A stretch of DNA of 33,447 bases. It comes from JAVBUY01 sp031552735 (GTDB lineage: Bacteria > Bacillota > Clostridia > Christensenellales > Aristaeellaceae). The translations under genes and the position numbers were made by a program. The stretch spans positions 1 to 33,447 of the forward strand of contig JAVBMF010000072.1 of assembly GCA_031552735.1 (NCBI GenBank), given 5' to 3'. Under the pieces are notes generated by a model. The model was not told the origin of the DNA and did not search any database. It saw only the letters and a program-made list of their open reading frames with translations. Numbering within the stretch: position 1 is the stretch's first letter; every line of letters begins with the position of its first letter. Positions 1-6,794 of the stretch are shown one piece after another.

Positions 1-1057
1 CAGAAACGCCAAAGGATCGCAGATTCGTGTTTCGGAAAGCACCACCATTCTTGTATAGTGTATCCTGCAAGAAGGCTTTTCTGGCACCACGCGGTAACCC
101 ATTTATACGTTTTGCATGAAGTTTCGCAATGCCACCACTGATTGCGCGCCCGACACCGTTTGCGATGCCACCTTTGATACCTGCCATTAAGGCTTGTTCG
201 GGGGTCGTGATGTCTCCGCGAATAATGCCGTCAAAGACATTTCCGGCAGCACCAACAGCAATTGTTCTAACATAGGTGCCACCTGGTATCGCGGCAATGG
301 CACCTCCCGCTGCGGCGGCAAGGTAATCTTGAACCGGCGAATCAGGAACCAAGATATCAAGCCCTGTTTTCCCGGATTGGACGTTTTCAACAACATCCTT
401 TACATACTCAACCACCAGACCAACCGCTGCCCCAATGACCATGTTCCAGAACCAATCACCGTCTTCATCAGCTCTTGCGACAGGTTCGTTGGCGCAGTAT
501 AGGTATGGATTGTGGCTGAGGAGTGCGTTCATTACGCCGACGATTTCATCCGGGCTGATAAAGCGTCCCCAGGTCGGATTGTAGTATCTGCTTTTGAGAT
601 AGTACAGCCCGGTCTCCTCATCGAAAATGTAGCCACGATAGCGGAAGGGGTTCACGCTTCCCAGAGTTGCCGCCATAGAGCCGGTGGTGGTTAAAATGCG
701 CCCCCAGGCATCGTAACGATATTGAACCACCGTTGCCCCCGCGCTGTCTATGATGGCGATCACGTCGTTTTGCAGATTGTAGACATAACGGTAATTGACA
801 CCGTTATAGGTAACGATGCACGGGCGACTCTGGGCGTCATAGAAAAAGTGCAAGTCGTGCGATCCCTGCTTCAAGTGCGCCAGTTGTTTTCCGTTCACGG
901 AGTAGTCGGTAACAACACCATTTGCGGTTTTCTTTACACGCAAACCTTCTGCGTTGTATTCAAAGGCTATGTTAACGCCAGATTTGCTCATTGAAACGAG
1001 CCGACGCCCAGCTTGCCACTGATAGCCCCAGGTGCCATCGTTAAGCGGATTGCCGAT
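1..1057 (-). pseudogene. RHS repeat-associated protein, C-terminal part (5' end lost, 3' end beyond window)
   Basis: The minus strand is open from about 1057 to the window edge and encodes the RHS core. Visible features are the YD-repeat-like segment AIGNPLNDGTW, several Y-R-Y-x-A-W-G units, and the core signature YRGYIFDEETGLYYLKSRYY followed by GRFISPDE (about 595-540). After NPYLYCANEP comes a variable tip with a glycine/alanine-rich hydrophobic stretch, as in polymorphic toxins where the toxin domain follows the core. The toxin domain itself is cut by the window start, so its activity is unknown. The N-terminal repeats are missing: homology stops at about 1057, where sequence belonging to a plus-strand ABC ATPase begins. 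RHS proteins normally run over a thousand residues and only about 350 are seen here. Confidence 0.8.
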
Positions 1058-1549
1058 AGCGGCAGCGTGACTGTACTGGGCAAGGTAGTCGGGAAGGATA
1101 GGGATTTCGCTCCTTCCACAGGCATCATCATTGAAAACCCCGGCTTTCTTTCGCACATGAGCGCGCGACAAAACCTTGGCATACTCGCGGGGATCAGCGG
1201 AAAAGCATCTATGATGCGAATTGATGAGGTGATCCGTTTGGTTGGGCTTGATCCGAGCGACAAGAAGCGAGTAGGCAAGTATTCCCTGGGCATGTGCCAG
1301 CGTTTGGCCATTGCGCAGGCAATCATGGAAGACCCTGCCGTACTGATTCTTGACGAGCCCTTCAACGGTCTGGATAAGCATGGCGTTGCGGACATTCATA
1401 CACTACTCAAAGAGCTGAAGCGCCAGGGCAAGACGATCCTTCTGGCAAGTCATAGTGCCCAGGATATAGCGCAGGCGTGCGATACAGTCTATGCGTTCTC
1501 ACAGGGAAAACTGGAAGAGCGGATATCCCCAAAGCCTGTGCTTGCTTAG
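1046..1549 (+). pseudogene. ABC transporter ATP-binding protein, 5'-truncated (bacitracin/lantibiotic-export type)
   Basis: The reading frame from about 1046 gives the later two thirds of an ABC ATPase. It has the GSVTVLGK segment that normally follows Walker A, a Q-loop-region segment ENPGFLSHMSARQNL, the ABC signature YSLGMCQRLAIAQA, Walker B VLILDEPFNGLD, and the H-switch in LLASHS. The Walker A motif (GxxGxGKT) and everything before it are absent. Upstream codons in this frame read antisense to the RHS gene, so the protein cannot bind ATP normally. The motif style resembles the BcrA/lantibiotic-export subfamily. No permease partner follows. The gene was probably cut by the same rearrangement that truncated the RHS gene. 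Confidence 0.8.
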
Positions 1550-1572
1550 TGGAAATGCTAGAGATTGCGACT

Positions 1573-1767
1573 ATGAAAATGAGCGGGTGTGTCATGGCTA
1601 GCAGTGCTTTTTGCTATACCTTAGAATCGCTCATACTAAAGGAGCCGGTTTTATTCGCTGATGCGCTACGCAATGCGATGCGAAAGATTCGAAATGATGA
1701 AGCTACAATTTATACGCAAGCGGACGAGCAAGGTGCAGAAACGCGAAAACTGAGTTGTGATTATTAA
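1573..1767 (+). CDS. Short hypothetical ORF, doubtful
   Basis: This is an open frame of 64 codons between the ABC ATPase remnant and a strong terminator. I recognise no family, and no convincing ribosome binding site precedes the ATG. It could be the decayed end of a longer gene or a chance frame. It is listed only because nothing else covers this stretch. The remaining bases up to 1867 show no gene I can support. Confidence 0.2.
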   Translation: MKMSGCVMASSAFCYTLESLILKEPVLFADALRNAMRKIRNDEATIYTQADEQGAETRKLSCDY

Positions 1768-1867
1768 TCCGCACTGCTAAATGAAGCAGTACGCAAAATC
1801 GAGCTTAGAAGCCCATAGATTGCACCTAATATACTACCATCCTGTGAATTTGGTGGAGACGTGATAG

Positions 1868-1900
1868 AACCGATTCTTTATCTCAAGAATCGGTTTTTTT
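1868..1900 (+). terminator. Rho-independent terminator
   Basis: A perfect 11-bp stem, AACCGATTCTT with its complement AAGAATCGGTT, encloses a 6-base loop and is followed by a run of T. It ends transcription coming from the ABC/RHS junction region and insulates the regulator operon downstream. Confidence 0.85.
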
Positions 1901-1929
1901 CTGAAAAAATTTGGAATTGTTCCCCAATG

Positions 1930-1958
1930 TTGGCAAATCGCCCCTTCCAAAATGTAAT
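1930..1958 (+). promoter_or_regulatory. Candidate sigma-A promoter of the regulator operon
   Basis: TTGGCA (1930-1935) and TGTAAT (1953-1958) are separated by 17 bases. The site lies just after a terminator and about 50 bases before the ribosome binding site of the sigma-like gene, which is a sensible place. The -10 is imperfect, so this is a moderate call. Confidence 0.45.
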
Positions 1959-1981
1959 ACGGGTGAAGAGGGAAATAGTAT

Positions 1982-2005
1982 CACCGCCCTTGAAGGAAGG
2001 GGGTG
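1982..2005 (+). promoter_or_regulatory. Hairpin burying the ribosome binding site of the sigma-like gene
   Basis: CACCGCCCTT (1982-1991) can pair with AAGGGGGTG (1997-2005) around a GAAGG loop, leaving one bulged G. The right arm is the Shine-Dalgarno sequence of the gene starting at 2011. In the folded state the ribosome site would be hidden, so translation of the regulator could depend on melting, a bound factor or upstream translation. The structure is read by eye. Its use in the cell is inferred. Confidence 0.5.
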
Positions 2006-2010
2006 AAATC

Positions 2011-2436
2011 ATGAAAACAACCGACTTCGAACAAAGCAAGCAACATGCTTTTGACAGCTTTTGCAAAAAGATACTTAGAAATGAAGCTTACAATTTCTAT
2101 GCAGAGGTTAAGCGCCAGCGTCAACGAGAAACCATTTTCTCAGAGCTATCAGAGCGGGAACTAGCGCAACTTTTTGTGTCGGAAGCATATCCAAGCGAGC
2201 AAAACAGTTTCAGTGTCTTCGGGTACGATATCGTTATCAAAAGCGATCTGCTTGCCGATGCGCTTGCTGCTCTTACGATGCAAAAACGCGACATTCTCTT
2301 GCTTTATCATAGCCTAGGTATGACGGATCGGGAGATTGGAGATTTGTTGCACATGCCGCGTCAGACCGTCCAGTATCATCGGACGAGCGCGATGCAACAG
2401 CTAAAAAAGTACATGGAGAAAAAAGTTGATGAATAG
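2011..2436 (+). CDS. Sigma-70 region 4-like regulator of a mobile element
   Basis: This 141-residue protein ends in a sigma-70 region 4 type helix-turn-helix. Residues about 95-140 contain ALTMQKRDILLLYHSLGM, then a TDREIGDLL...RQTVQYHRTSAMQQLKK recognition segment. It has no region 2, so it resembles the small sigma-like regulators found in Tn916-type and related clostridial conjugative elements, not a full sigma factor. A frame extends upstream to 1861, but the ATG at 2011 has a strong AAGGGGG ribosome site and the longer version would run through the promoter. The next gene overlaps its stop by 8 bases, so the two are translationally coupled. It probably controls excision or transfer genes of the element. 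That role is inferred from context. Confidence 0.8.
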   Translation: MKTTDFEQSKQHAFDSFCKKILRNEAYNFYAEVKRQRQRETIFSELSERELAQLFVSEAYPSEQNSFSVFGYDIVIKSDLLADALAALTMQKRDILLLYHSLGMTDREIGDLLHMPRQTVQYHRTSAMQQLKKYMEKKVDE

Positions 2437-2671
2437 TCAAAACCGAAAGCGCTACCCATTGCTCCCCTTTTCCCTCATTTCAGCAGCGTCTATGGGCGAT
2501 GCAGATGCCATTAATGCTGTGCTATCGCACTACTCAGGTTACATTGCCACCTTGTCAATGCTGCGGTTATACGACGAGTATGGGCAGATTCATTCATATG
2601 TTGACGAAGGGCTACGGCGCAGACTGGAAACCAAACTCATTACAAAAATCCTTTGTTTTAGAACAGCATAA
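2429..2671 (+). CDS. HTH_16-type helix-turn-helix protein of conjugative elements
   Basis: This 80-residue protein matches the small HTH_16 pattern that follows the sigma-like gene in many clostridial elements. It shows PFSLISAASMGDADAINAVL, then a tyrosine-rich YSGYIATLSMLRLYDEYG, then a DEGLRRRLETKLITKIL tail. It is probably a DNA-binding or accessory transcription partner of the sigma-like protein. The ATG at 2429 lies inside the end of the preceding gene, an arrangement typical of this pair. A TTG one codon upstream is a possible alternative start. Confidence 0.8.
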   Translation: MNSQNRKRYPLLPFSLISAASMGDADAINAVLSHYSGYIATLSMLRLYDEYGQIHSYVDEGLRRRLETKLITKILCFRTA

Positions 2672-3126
2672 ATCCTTTTCTCCTGCCCGGAAGTGTGTTC
2701 CCTTTTCCACGCTTCCGGCTCCAGGACTTCATAGTTGTCGGGCAGCAAAAGCCTGTTTCTCGTGAGTAGGTTTTTGCGGCCCGATGGCCGACAAAGCGAT
2801 GTTCTTTGATAAAGAAAACGCCCTCGGGCGCAGCATATAGAGCAGATCCGGATACATTCGATGCGAAGCGAGCCAGACGGCAGGTGCGCCAAGACCTCTC
2901 TTCGGAGAGCGAGCGATACAACCATGCCGCAAAACACGTTGGCAGCGTGTGGGCCACGACCTTCGCACCGGGATTATGATACACGCGCATTGAACGCCCG
3001 CAAAGCATTGTGCGCCTCGCCATCATCATGGGGAGGGGTAAGACCCGTGGCGCTGCGCCAGCAGCCGTCCGGAACTGCTCGAAATGGTTAACGCGACCTG
3101 GATTTGGGTATCTTAGCAGGGAAAGG
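2672..3126. other. 455-base structured non-coding region of the mobile element
   Basis: No convincing protein gene covers this stretch. Frames on both strands lack ribosome sites and recognisable domains. Several inverted repeats are visible: CCGGAAG with CTTCCGG near 2698-2727, CTGCCCG near 2693 with CGGGCAG near 2739, a terminator-like hairpin at 2747-2775, and CTCTCTTCGGAGAG near 2898, a 5-bp stem closed by a TTCG tetraloop. The density of short stems and the GC-rich loops suggest a transcribed structured RNA or a recombination/transfer control region. I recall similar stretches at the same place in other clostridial elements but cannot check this here. Confidence 0.5.
2747..2775 (+). terminator. 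Terminator-like hairpin after the HTH_16 gene
   Basis: AAAAGCCTG (2747-2755) pairs with TAGGTTTTT (2767-2775) using two G-T wobbles, and an inner CTC-GT-GAG stem closes the top. The stem ends in T-rich sequence, as expected for an intrinsic terminator of the sigma-like/HTH_16 operon. It may also be part of a larger folded RNA. Confidence 0.5.
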
Positions 3127-3138
3127 ATGGGTGCTGTT

Positions 3139-3387
3139 ATGCTTTCTTCTCAGGGGCTGGCGTCCATGCGCCGTATGGATATCGAAACCTGTGTCGTGTC
3201 GGATTTAACGGATATTTCAAATGTTCAAGTAGACCACAGCCTGCCGGTGAGCGAGCGCATCACGCGATTTGTCGCGGAGGTCGGCAATCCCTATCTGTTT
3301 CGGGTGGAGGACACCGCCGTGAAGGTGCAGTATAGCGGGCAAGGCGTCTCCTTGCAGGAGCGGCTGACGCGACTGATGCGTGAATAA
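3139..3387 (+). CDS. DUF6870-like small protein of integrative elements
   Basis: This 82-residue protein has the pattern MDIETCVVSDLTDISNVQVD, then LPVSERITRFVAEVGNPYLFRVEDTAVKV, then LQERLTRLM. That fits the small DUF6870-type accessory proteins found near recombinases of clostridial elements (a D-I-R-T-V ... D-I-x-x-V-x-V-D ... N-P-Y-x-F core). The function of the family is unknown to me. The ATG at 3139 is preceded by AAAGGA at about 11 bases. An ATG at 3127 in the same frame is possible. The family assignment is from memory of the pattern, so it is moderate. Confidence 0.6.
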   Translation: MLSSQGLASMRRMDIETCVVSDLTDISNVQVDHSLPVSERITRFVAEVGNPYLFRVEDTAVKVQYSGQGVSLQERLTRLMRE

Positions 3388-3409
3388 GCACCGATGGTGT
3401 TCCTTACCA

Positions 3410-3438
3410 TTGGATGCGGGAACGCAGTATGCTACAAT
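3410..3438 (+). promoter_or_regulatory. Promoter of the serine recombinase gene
   Basis: TTGGAT (3410-3415) and TACAAT (3433-3438) are separated by exactly 17 bases and lie about 60 bases before the recombinase start. Both boxes are close to the sigma-A consensus. Confidence 0.6.
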
Positions 3439-3501
3439 AGGGCTCGTATAGATTCCAAACCGTGACATGCTGCCATCGATTCGTTTGATGGAGGATTGTG
3501 C

Positions 3502-5184
3502 ATGCCTAGAATCAGCAAATATGATCAGCCGGACGCGGCGGAACGGGCGAAAAAAAGCCTGTGGCGGGCCGGGCTGTATGTGCGTCTGTCCCGCGAGGAC
3601 GGCGACAAAGAAGAGAGCGACAGCATTGGCAATCAGCGCGCTCTGTTGCAAGCGTACGCGAATATGGAGCACGACATCGAGCTGGTCGATGTCTATATTG
3701 ACGACGGATATTCCGGCACGAATTTTGCGCGGCCGGATTTTCAGCGCATGATCGAGGATCTGAAAAGCCGCGCGATCAACTGCGTCATCGTCAAAGACCT
3801 GTCGCGCTTTGGCAGAAACTATATTGAAGTGGGGCAATACATCGAGAAGATTTTCCCCTTCATGGACGTGCGGTTTATCTCGGTGAACGACACGCTGGAC
3901 AGCGTGAAGAATCCGCAGGCCATGAACAACCTGATCGTGCCGTTCAAGAACATCATCAACGACGAGTACTGCCGCGATATTTCCAACAAGGTGCGCAGCT
4001 CGCTCGACCTCAAACGCAAGCAGGGGAAGTTCATCGGTTCGTTTGCCACCTATGGATACTGCAAAGACCCACAGGATCACAACCGCCTGATCATCGACGA
4101 GGACGCCGCCGCGGTGGTGCGCGACATCTTCGATTGGTTCATTGGCGGGATGAGCATCATCGGCATCGCTAAGGAGCTGAATCGGCTGGGCATTCTGAAC
4201 CCCTCCGGCTACAAAAAGCAGCAGGGGCTTCGATACATGCACTCCACCGGCGAGAAAAACGACATGCTGTGGCCGGATAGCTCGGTGCGCCGCATTTTGC
4301 GCAATCGGGTGTACACCGGGTGCATGATCCAGGGGAAAAACAAGATTCGCAGCTACAAGGTGCAGGTCGCCGTAGCGATGCCGGAAAAAGATTGGATCAT
4401 TGTGCCCGACACGCACGAGGCGATCATCTCCGAGGAGGTCTTTGACAAGGCGCAATCACTCTTCGCGCGGGACATGCGCACCGCGCCGGACAGCAGCCGC
4501 GTGTACCTGCTGGCGGGCTTTATGAAGTGCGCCGACTGCGGTAGGGCGATGAACCGAAAGCTCATTTCGCAGCCGTACAAGAACTACTGCTACTACATTT
4601 GTGCCACCTTTAAGAAGATGCAAAAGGGCGCGTGCACCAAGCACGCCATTCGCAGCGATAAGGTGGAAAAGGCGCTGCTGGAGACGCTGAAAAAGCAGAT
4701 TGACCTGGCCGTGGAGATGGACAAGCTGATCGCGCTGATCAACGAGCACGGGAAGGCGAGCAAGAGCACCGCGCGGCTGATCAAGGCGTTGAGCGCCAAG
4801 CAGAAGGAACGCGAGAGCGTGGAGGCGATGAAACTGGCGCTCTATCCCGACTGGAAGAACGGCGATATTTCCAAGGAGGAGTATCAAAAGCTGCGCATAC
4901 AGTTTGACGCGCAACTGGATACACTCGCCGCCGCGATCCAGCGCATCCAGGCCGACCTGAACGAAGTGGAGGACGGCGTGGACGGCAGCAATGCCTTCCT
5001 GGCGGCCTTCACCAAGCACCGCAACTTGCAGGCGCTGACCCGGGAGGTGCTGGTGGAGCTGGTGGACGAGGTGCGGGTGCACGAGGGCGGCGCGCTGACC
5101 ATCCAATTGCGCTTTGCCGATGCCTTTGAGCAAGCGGCGGAATTTATCGAGCTGAATCAGGCGCTTGCGTCGGCAATCTCTTGA
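3502..5184 (+). CDS. Large serine recombinase (site-specific integrase of the element)
   Basis: This 560-residue enzyme catalyses integration and excision of the element through a phosphoserine DNA intermediate. The N-terminal resolvase domain (about 20-170) shows LYVRLSRED with catalytic Ser30, SIGNQRALL, DDGYSGTNFARPDFQRM and VKDLSRFGRN. A recombinase domain follows (about 190-310, with YGYCKDP, IAKELNRLGI and SSVRRILRNRVYTG). Then comes a zinc ribbon (CADCGRAM ... YICATF ... GACTKH) and a long coiled coil (about 385-500). Length and order fit the large serine recombinases of conjugative elements. The ATG at 3502 is preceded by GGAGG at 7 bases. It is the last gene before the spoVAD junction, the usual place for an integrase next to its attachment site. 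The target here appears to be spoVAD itself. Confidence 0.95.
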   Translation: MPRISKYDQPDAAERAKKSLWRAGLYVRLSREDGDKEESDSIGNQRALLQAYANMEHDIELVDVYIDDGYSGTNFARPDFQRMIEDLKSRAINCVIVKDLSRFGRNYIEVGQYIEKIFPFMDVRFISVNDTLDSVKNPQAMNNLIVPFKNIINDEYCRDISNKVRSSLDLKRKQGKFIGSFATYGYCKDPQDHNRLIIDEDAAAVVRDIFDWFIGGMSIIGIAKELNRLGILNPSGYKKQQGLRYMHSTGEKNDMLWPDSSVRRILRNRVYTGCMIQGKNKIRSYKVQVAVAMPEKDWIIVPDTHEAIISEEVFDKAQSLFARDMRTAPDSSRVYLLAGFMKCADCGRAMNRKLISQPYKNYCYYICATFKKMQKGACTKHAIRSDKVEKALLETLKKQIDLAVEMDKLIALINEHGKASKSTARLIKALSAKQKERESVEAMKLALYPDWKNGDISKEEYQKLRIQFDAQLDTLAAAIQRIQADLNEVEDGVDGSNAFLAAFTKHRNLQALTREVLVELVDEVRVHEGGALTIQLRFADAFEQAAEFIELNQALASAIS

Positions 5185-5240
5185 TTTATCTAGCTTTTTG
5201 CTACGCTCCCGACTAAAAATATGGGCCTATATTGACATCT
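5185..5240. other. Right attachment junction of the element in spoVAD (att, inferred)
   Basis: About 50 bases lie between the recombinase stop and the point where SpoVAD homology resumes (SPAAADTL, from about 5239). An in-frame TAA at 5214 shows that the upstream bases are not spoVAD coding sequence. Large serine recombinases cut at short cores, so the core should lie here, but without the left end I cannot identify the shared bases. Confidence 0.55.
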
Positions 5241-5642
5241 TCCCCTGCCGCCGCCGATACGCTGAACGCACACCTGAGCGACACCGGCCGCAAGCCCACC
5301 GATTACGACCTGATCGTCACCGGTGATCTGGGCAGTCTGGGGCGCGAACTGATGCTGGAGCTGATGCGCCAGTGCGACAAGCCCATCCCCGAGAAGCACA
5401 GCATGGACTGCGGCATGCAGATTTTTTCGCCGGAGCAGGACGTGCACGCCGGGGGCAGCGGCTGCGGCTGCTCGGCATCGGTGCTCAATGGCGTGCTGCT
5501 GGGTCGCTTGGCGCGCGGCGAGCTTCGGCGCATCCTTTTCATGGCGACCGGCGCGCTGCTAAGTCCGGTCAGCAGCATGCAGGGCGAGACCATTCCGGGC
5601 ATCGCGCACGCGGTGGCGCTGGAGTACGTGGGAGGGAAGTAG
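5232..5642 (+). pseudogene. spoVAD: Stage V sporulation protein AD, 3' part only (interrupted by the mobile element)
   Basis: The frame encodes the C-terminal 135 or so residues of SpoVAD, a thiolase-fold protein that binds dipicolinic acid and helps the SpoVA channel load it into the forespore. Diagnostic parts are PAAADTLNAHL, DYDLIVTGDLG, GGSGCGCSASVLNG, RILFMATGALLSP and the IPGIAHAVALE tail. The family has about 335 residues, so roughly 200 N-terminal residues are missing. A TTG at 5232 could open the frame, but it has no ribosome site and lies in element sequence. The gene continues directly into spoVAE, so the downstream operon is intact. The 5' part should lie beyond the left end of the element. 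Confidence 0.9.
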
Positions 5643-5643
5643 C

Positions 5644-6021
5644 ATGGGATTCTGGGCGACGGTCTGGATGTATATGAAGGTGTTTCTGGTTGGCGGCGCG
5701 CTGTGCGCAATCGGACAATTGCTGGTGCTGCGCACGCGCATGACCACCGCGCGCATTCTGGTGGGCTATGTGACCGCCGGGGTGCTGCTGACCGCGATCG
5801 GCATCTATAAACCGCTGGTGGAATTTGCGGGCGCCGGCGCGACGGTGCCGCTGACTGGCTTTGGCTACGCACTGGCGGAGGGAACATTCAAAGCGGTGCA
5901 GAAAGAGGGCTTGCTCGGCGCGTTTACCGGCGGGCTGACCGCTACCGCAGGCGGTGTGGCGGCGGCGATTTTATTCGGGTATCTGGCGGCGCTGGCGTTT
6001 AATCCAAAGATGAAGGAATAG
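5644..6021 (+). CDS. spoVAE: Stage V sporulation protein AE (SpoVAE/AEb family)
   Basis: This 125-residue hydrophobic protein has about four membrane segments and belongs to the SpoVA dipicolinic-acid channel of the inner spore membrane. The family is recognised by FLVGGALCAIGQLL, RILVGYVTAGVLLTAIGIYKPL, the glycine-rich VPLTGFGYALAEGTFKAV, and GAFTGGLTATAGGVAAAI. The start has GGGAGGG seven bases upstream and lies one base after the spoVAD stop, the normal spoVAD-spoVAE coupling. Because spoVAD is interrupted upstream, transcription in the integrated state would have to come from inside the element. A terminator follows at once. Confidence 0.95.
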   Translation: MGFWATVWMYMKVFLVGGALCAIGQLLVLRTRMTTARILVGYVTAGVLLTAIGIYKPLVEFAGAGATVPLTGFGYALAEGTFKAVQKEGLLGAFTGGLTATAGGVAAAILFGYLAALAFNPKMKE

Positions 6022-6046
6022 GGATCCGTCTGGATCCCTTTTTGTT
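6020..6046 (+). terminator. Rho-independent terminator of the spoVA operon
   Basis: A perfect 8-bp stem, AGGGATCC/GGATCCCT, with a GTCT loop is followed by a T run directly at the spoVAE stop codon. Confidence 0.85.
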
Positions 6047-6086
6047 ATGCATACACCATACCCGGTCGCCAACGCAGTCGCAAAAG

Positions 6087-6115
6087 AGAGGTGCCGGACG
6101 GCACCTCTTGTTTGT
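6087..6115. terminator. Second hairpin, possible terminator
   Basis: A perfect 9-bp stem, AGAGGTGCC/GGCACCTCT, has a GGAC loop. The T run after it is weak, but an A run precedes it on the plus strand, so it might act on either strand. No gene lies between this hairpin and the promoter at 6161. Confidence 0.45.
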
Positions 6116-6160
6116 GCAGTCGTCGCGATGCCGCTCGGCAGGATGTTGTTATGCCCGCAA

Positions 6161-6189
6161 TTGACTTTTGCCGGTGTTTCTACGATAAT
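6161..6189 (+). promoter_or_regulatory. Promoter of the chromate transporter operon
   Basis: TTGACT (6161-6166) and GATAAT (6184-6189) are separated by 17 bases and lie 30 bases before the first start codon. Each box differs from the sigma-A consensus by one base. Confidence 0.7.
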
Positions 6190-6218
6190 ACAGGGACATG
6201 TCATGGGGAGGGAAGACA

Positions 6219-6794
6219 ATGTCCTCACAGGAAACGGCGGCACCGCCGCGCACACCGGCGCGCATGTTCTGGACGCTGCTGAAGGTCGGCGCGTTCGTGC
6301 TGGGCGGCGGTTATACGATGATCCCGGTGCTGCAAACCGAGTTTGTTGACAAGATGCGCTGGATGGACGAGCGCGAGTTCATGGACGCGGTGGCGCTGGC
6401 GCAGTCGGCGCCCGGCGCGATGGTTATCAATCTATCCGTGTATCTGGGGTATCAGATGTTCGGTATTCGCGGCGTGCTGCTGGGACTGCTGGCGACATCG
6501 CTGCCCGCGATTGCGATCACGTTTCTCATCGCGACCTTCATCACGCAACTGCAATCAAAATTTGTGTTTATTGAGCGCGCGTTTCGCGCCATCGGACCGG
6601 TGGTGGCGGGCTGTATTTTTGCGTCGGCAGCAAAGATGATACAGGCGCTGGATACCAAATGGCTGCCCGCGCTGCTGCTGGCTGCAACCGTGCTGGTGGT
6701 GGCGGTGCTGAAGATCAGCCCCATTTTCTGCATTGTCGGCGGCGGTATCATCGGACTGATCGCGATGCGCGAGAGGGGGCGGCGCGATGTTTAG
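6219..6794 (+). CDS. Chromate transporter subunit, short-chain CHR family, first half
   Basis: This 191-residue membrane protein is one half of a paired short-chain CHR transporter. Chromate transport is the family name; the physiological anion is often unknown. Motifs are VGAFVLGGGYTMIPVL near the start, LAQSAPGAMVINLSVYLGYQ, then GPVVAGCIFASAAKM and a hydrophobic C-terminal end. The ATG at 6219 has GGGGAGGG six bases upstream; an ATG at 6198 would place that ribosome site inside the gene. Its end overlaps the next gene by 8 bases, so the two halves are co-translated and probably assemble as a heterodimer with antiparallel topology. Confidence 0.9.
   Translation: MSSQETAAPPRTPARMFWTLLKVGAFVLGGGYTMIPVLQTEFVDKMRWMDEREFMDAVALAQSAPGAMVINLSVYLGYQMFGIRGVLLGLLATSLPAIAITFLIATFITQLQSKFVFIERAFRAIGPVVAGCIFASAAKMIQALDTKWLPALLLAATVLVVAVLKISPIFCIVGGGIIGLIAMRERGRRDV

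Larger units (their letters stand above)
1..5237. mobile_element. Right end of an integrative mobile element (ICE/IME-like) inserted in spoVAD
   Basis: The segment holds a set of genes typical of clostridial integrative elements: an RHS toxin fragment, an ABC ATPase fragment, a small sigma-like protein, an HTH_16 protein, a DUF6870-like protein and a large serine recombinase as the last gene. The recombinase stops at 5184, and spoVAD coding homology begins at about 5236 with no start codon of its own, so the right junction lies between 5185 and about 5240. The left end is not visible and should lie beyond position 1. No relaxase or conjugation gene is seen in this part, so whether the element is conjugative or only mobilisable cannot be judged. 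The exact boundary is inferred from homology, not from a seen repeat pair. Confidence 0.75.

Noticed and set aside
1781..1864. A 27-codon plus-strand frame ending just before the terminator at 1868
   Set aside because: It has no ribosome binding site and no known family, and it is too short to support without transcript or conservation evidence.
2658..3029. A 123-codon minus-strand frame in the non-coding block
   Set aside because: It has no ribosome site or recognisable domain. It spans several inverted repeats, so a structured non-coding region explains it better.
2990..3110. Possible group II intron boundary (GTGCG near 3010)
   Set aside because: No domain V hairpin, no reverse transcriptase frame and no matching 3' end were seen.
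3217..4455. A 412-codon open frame on the minus strand opposite the recombinase
   Set aside because: It is antisense to the recombinase catalytic domain and to the DUF6870-like gene, with shadow-type composition.
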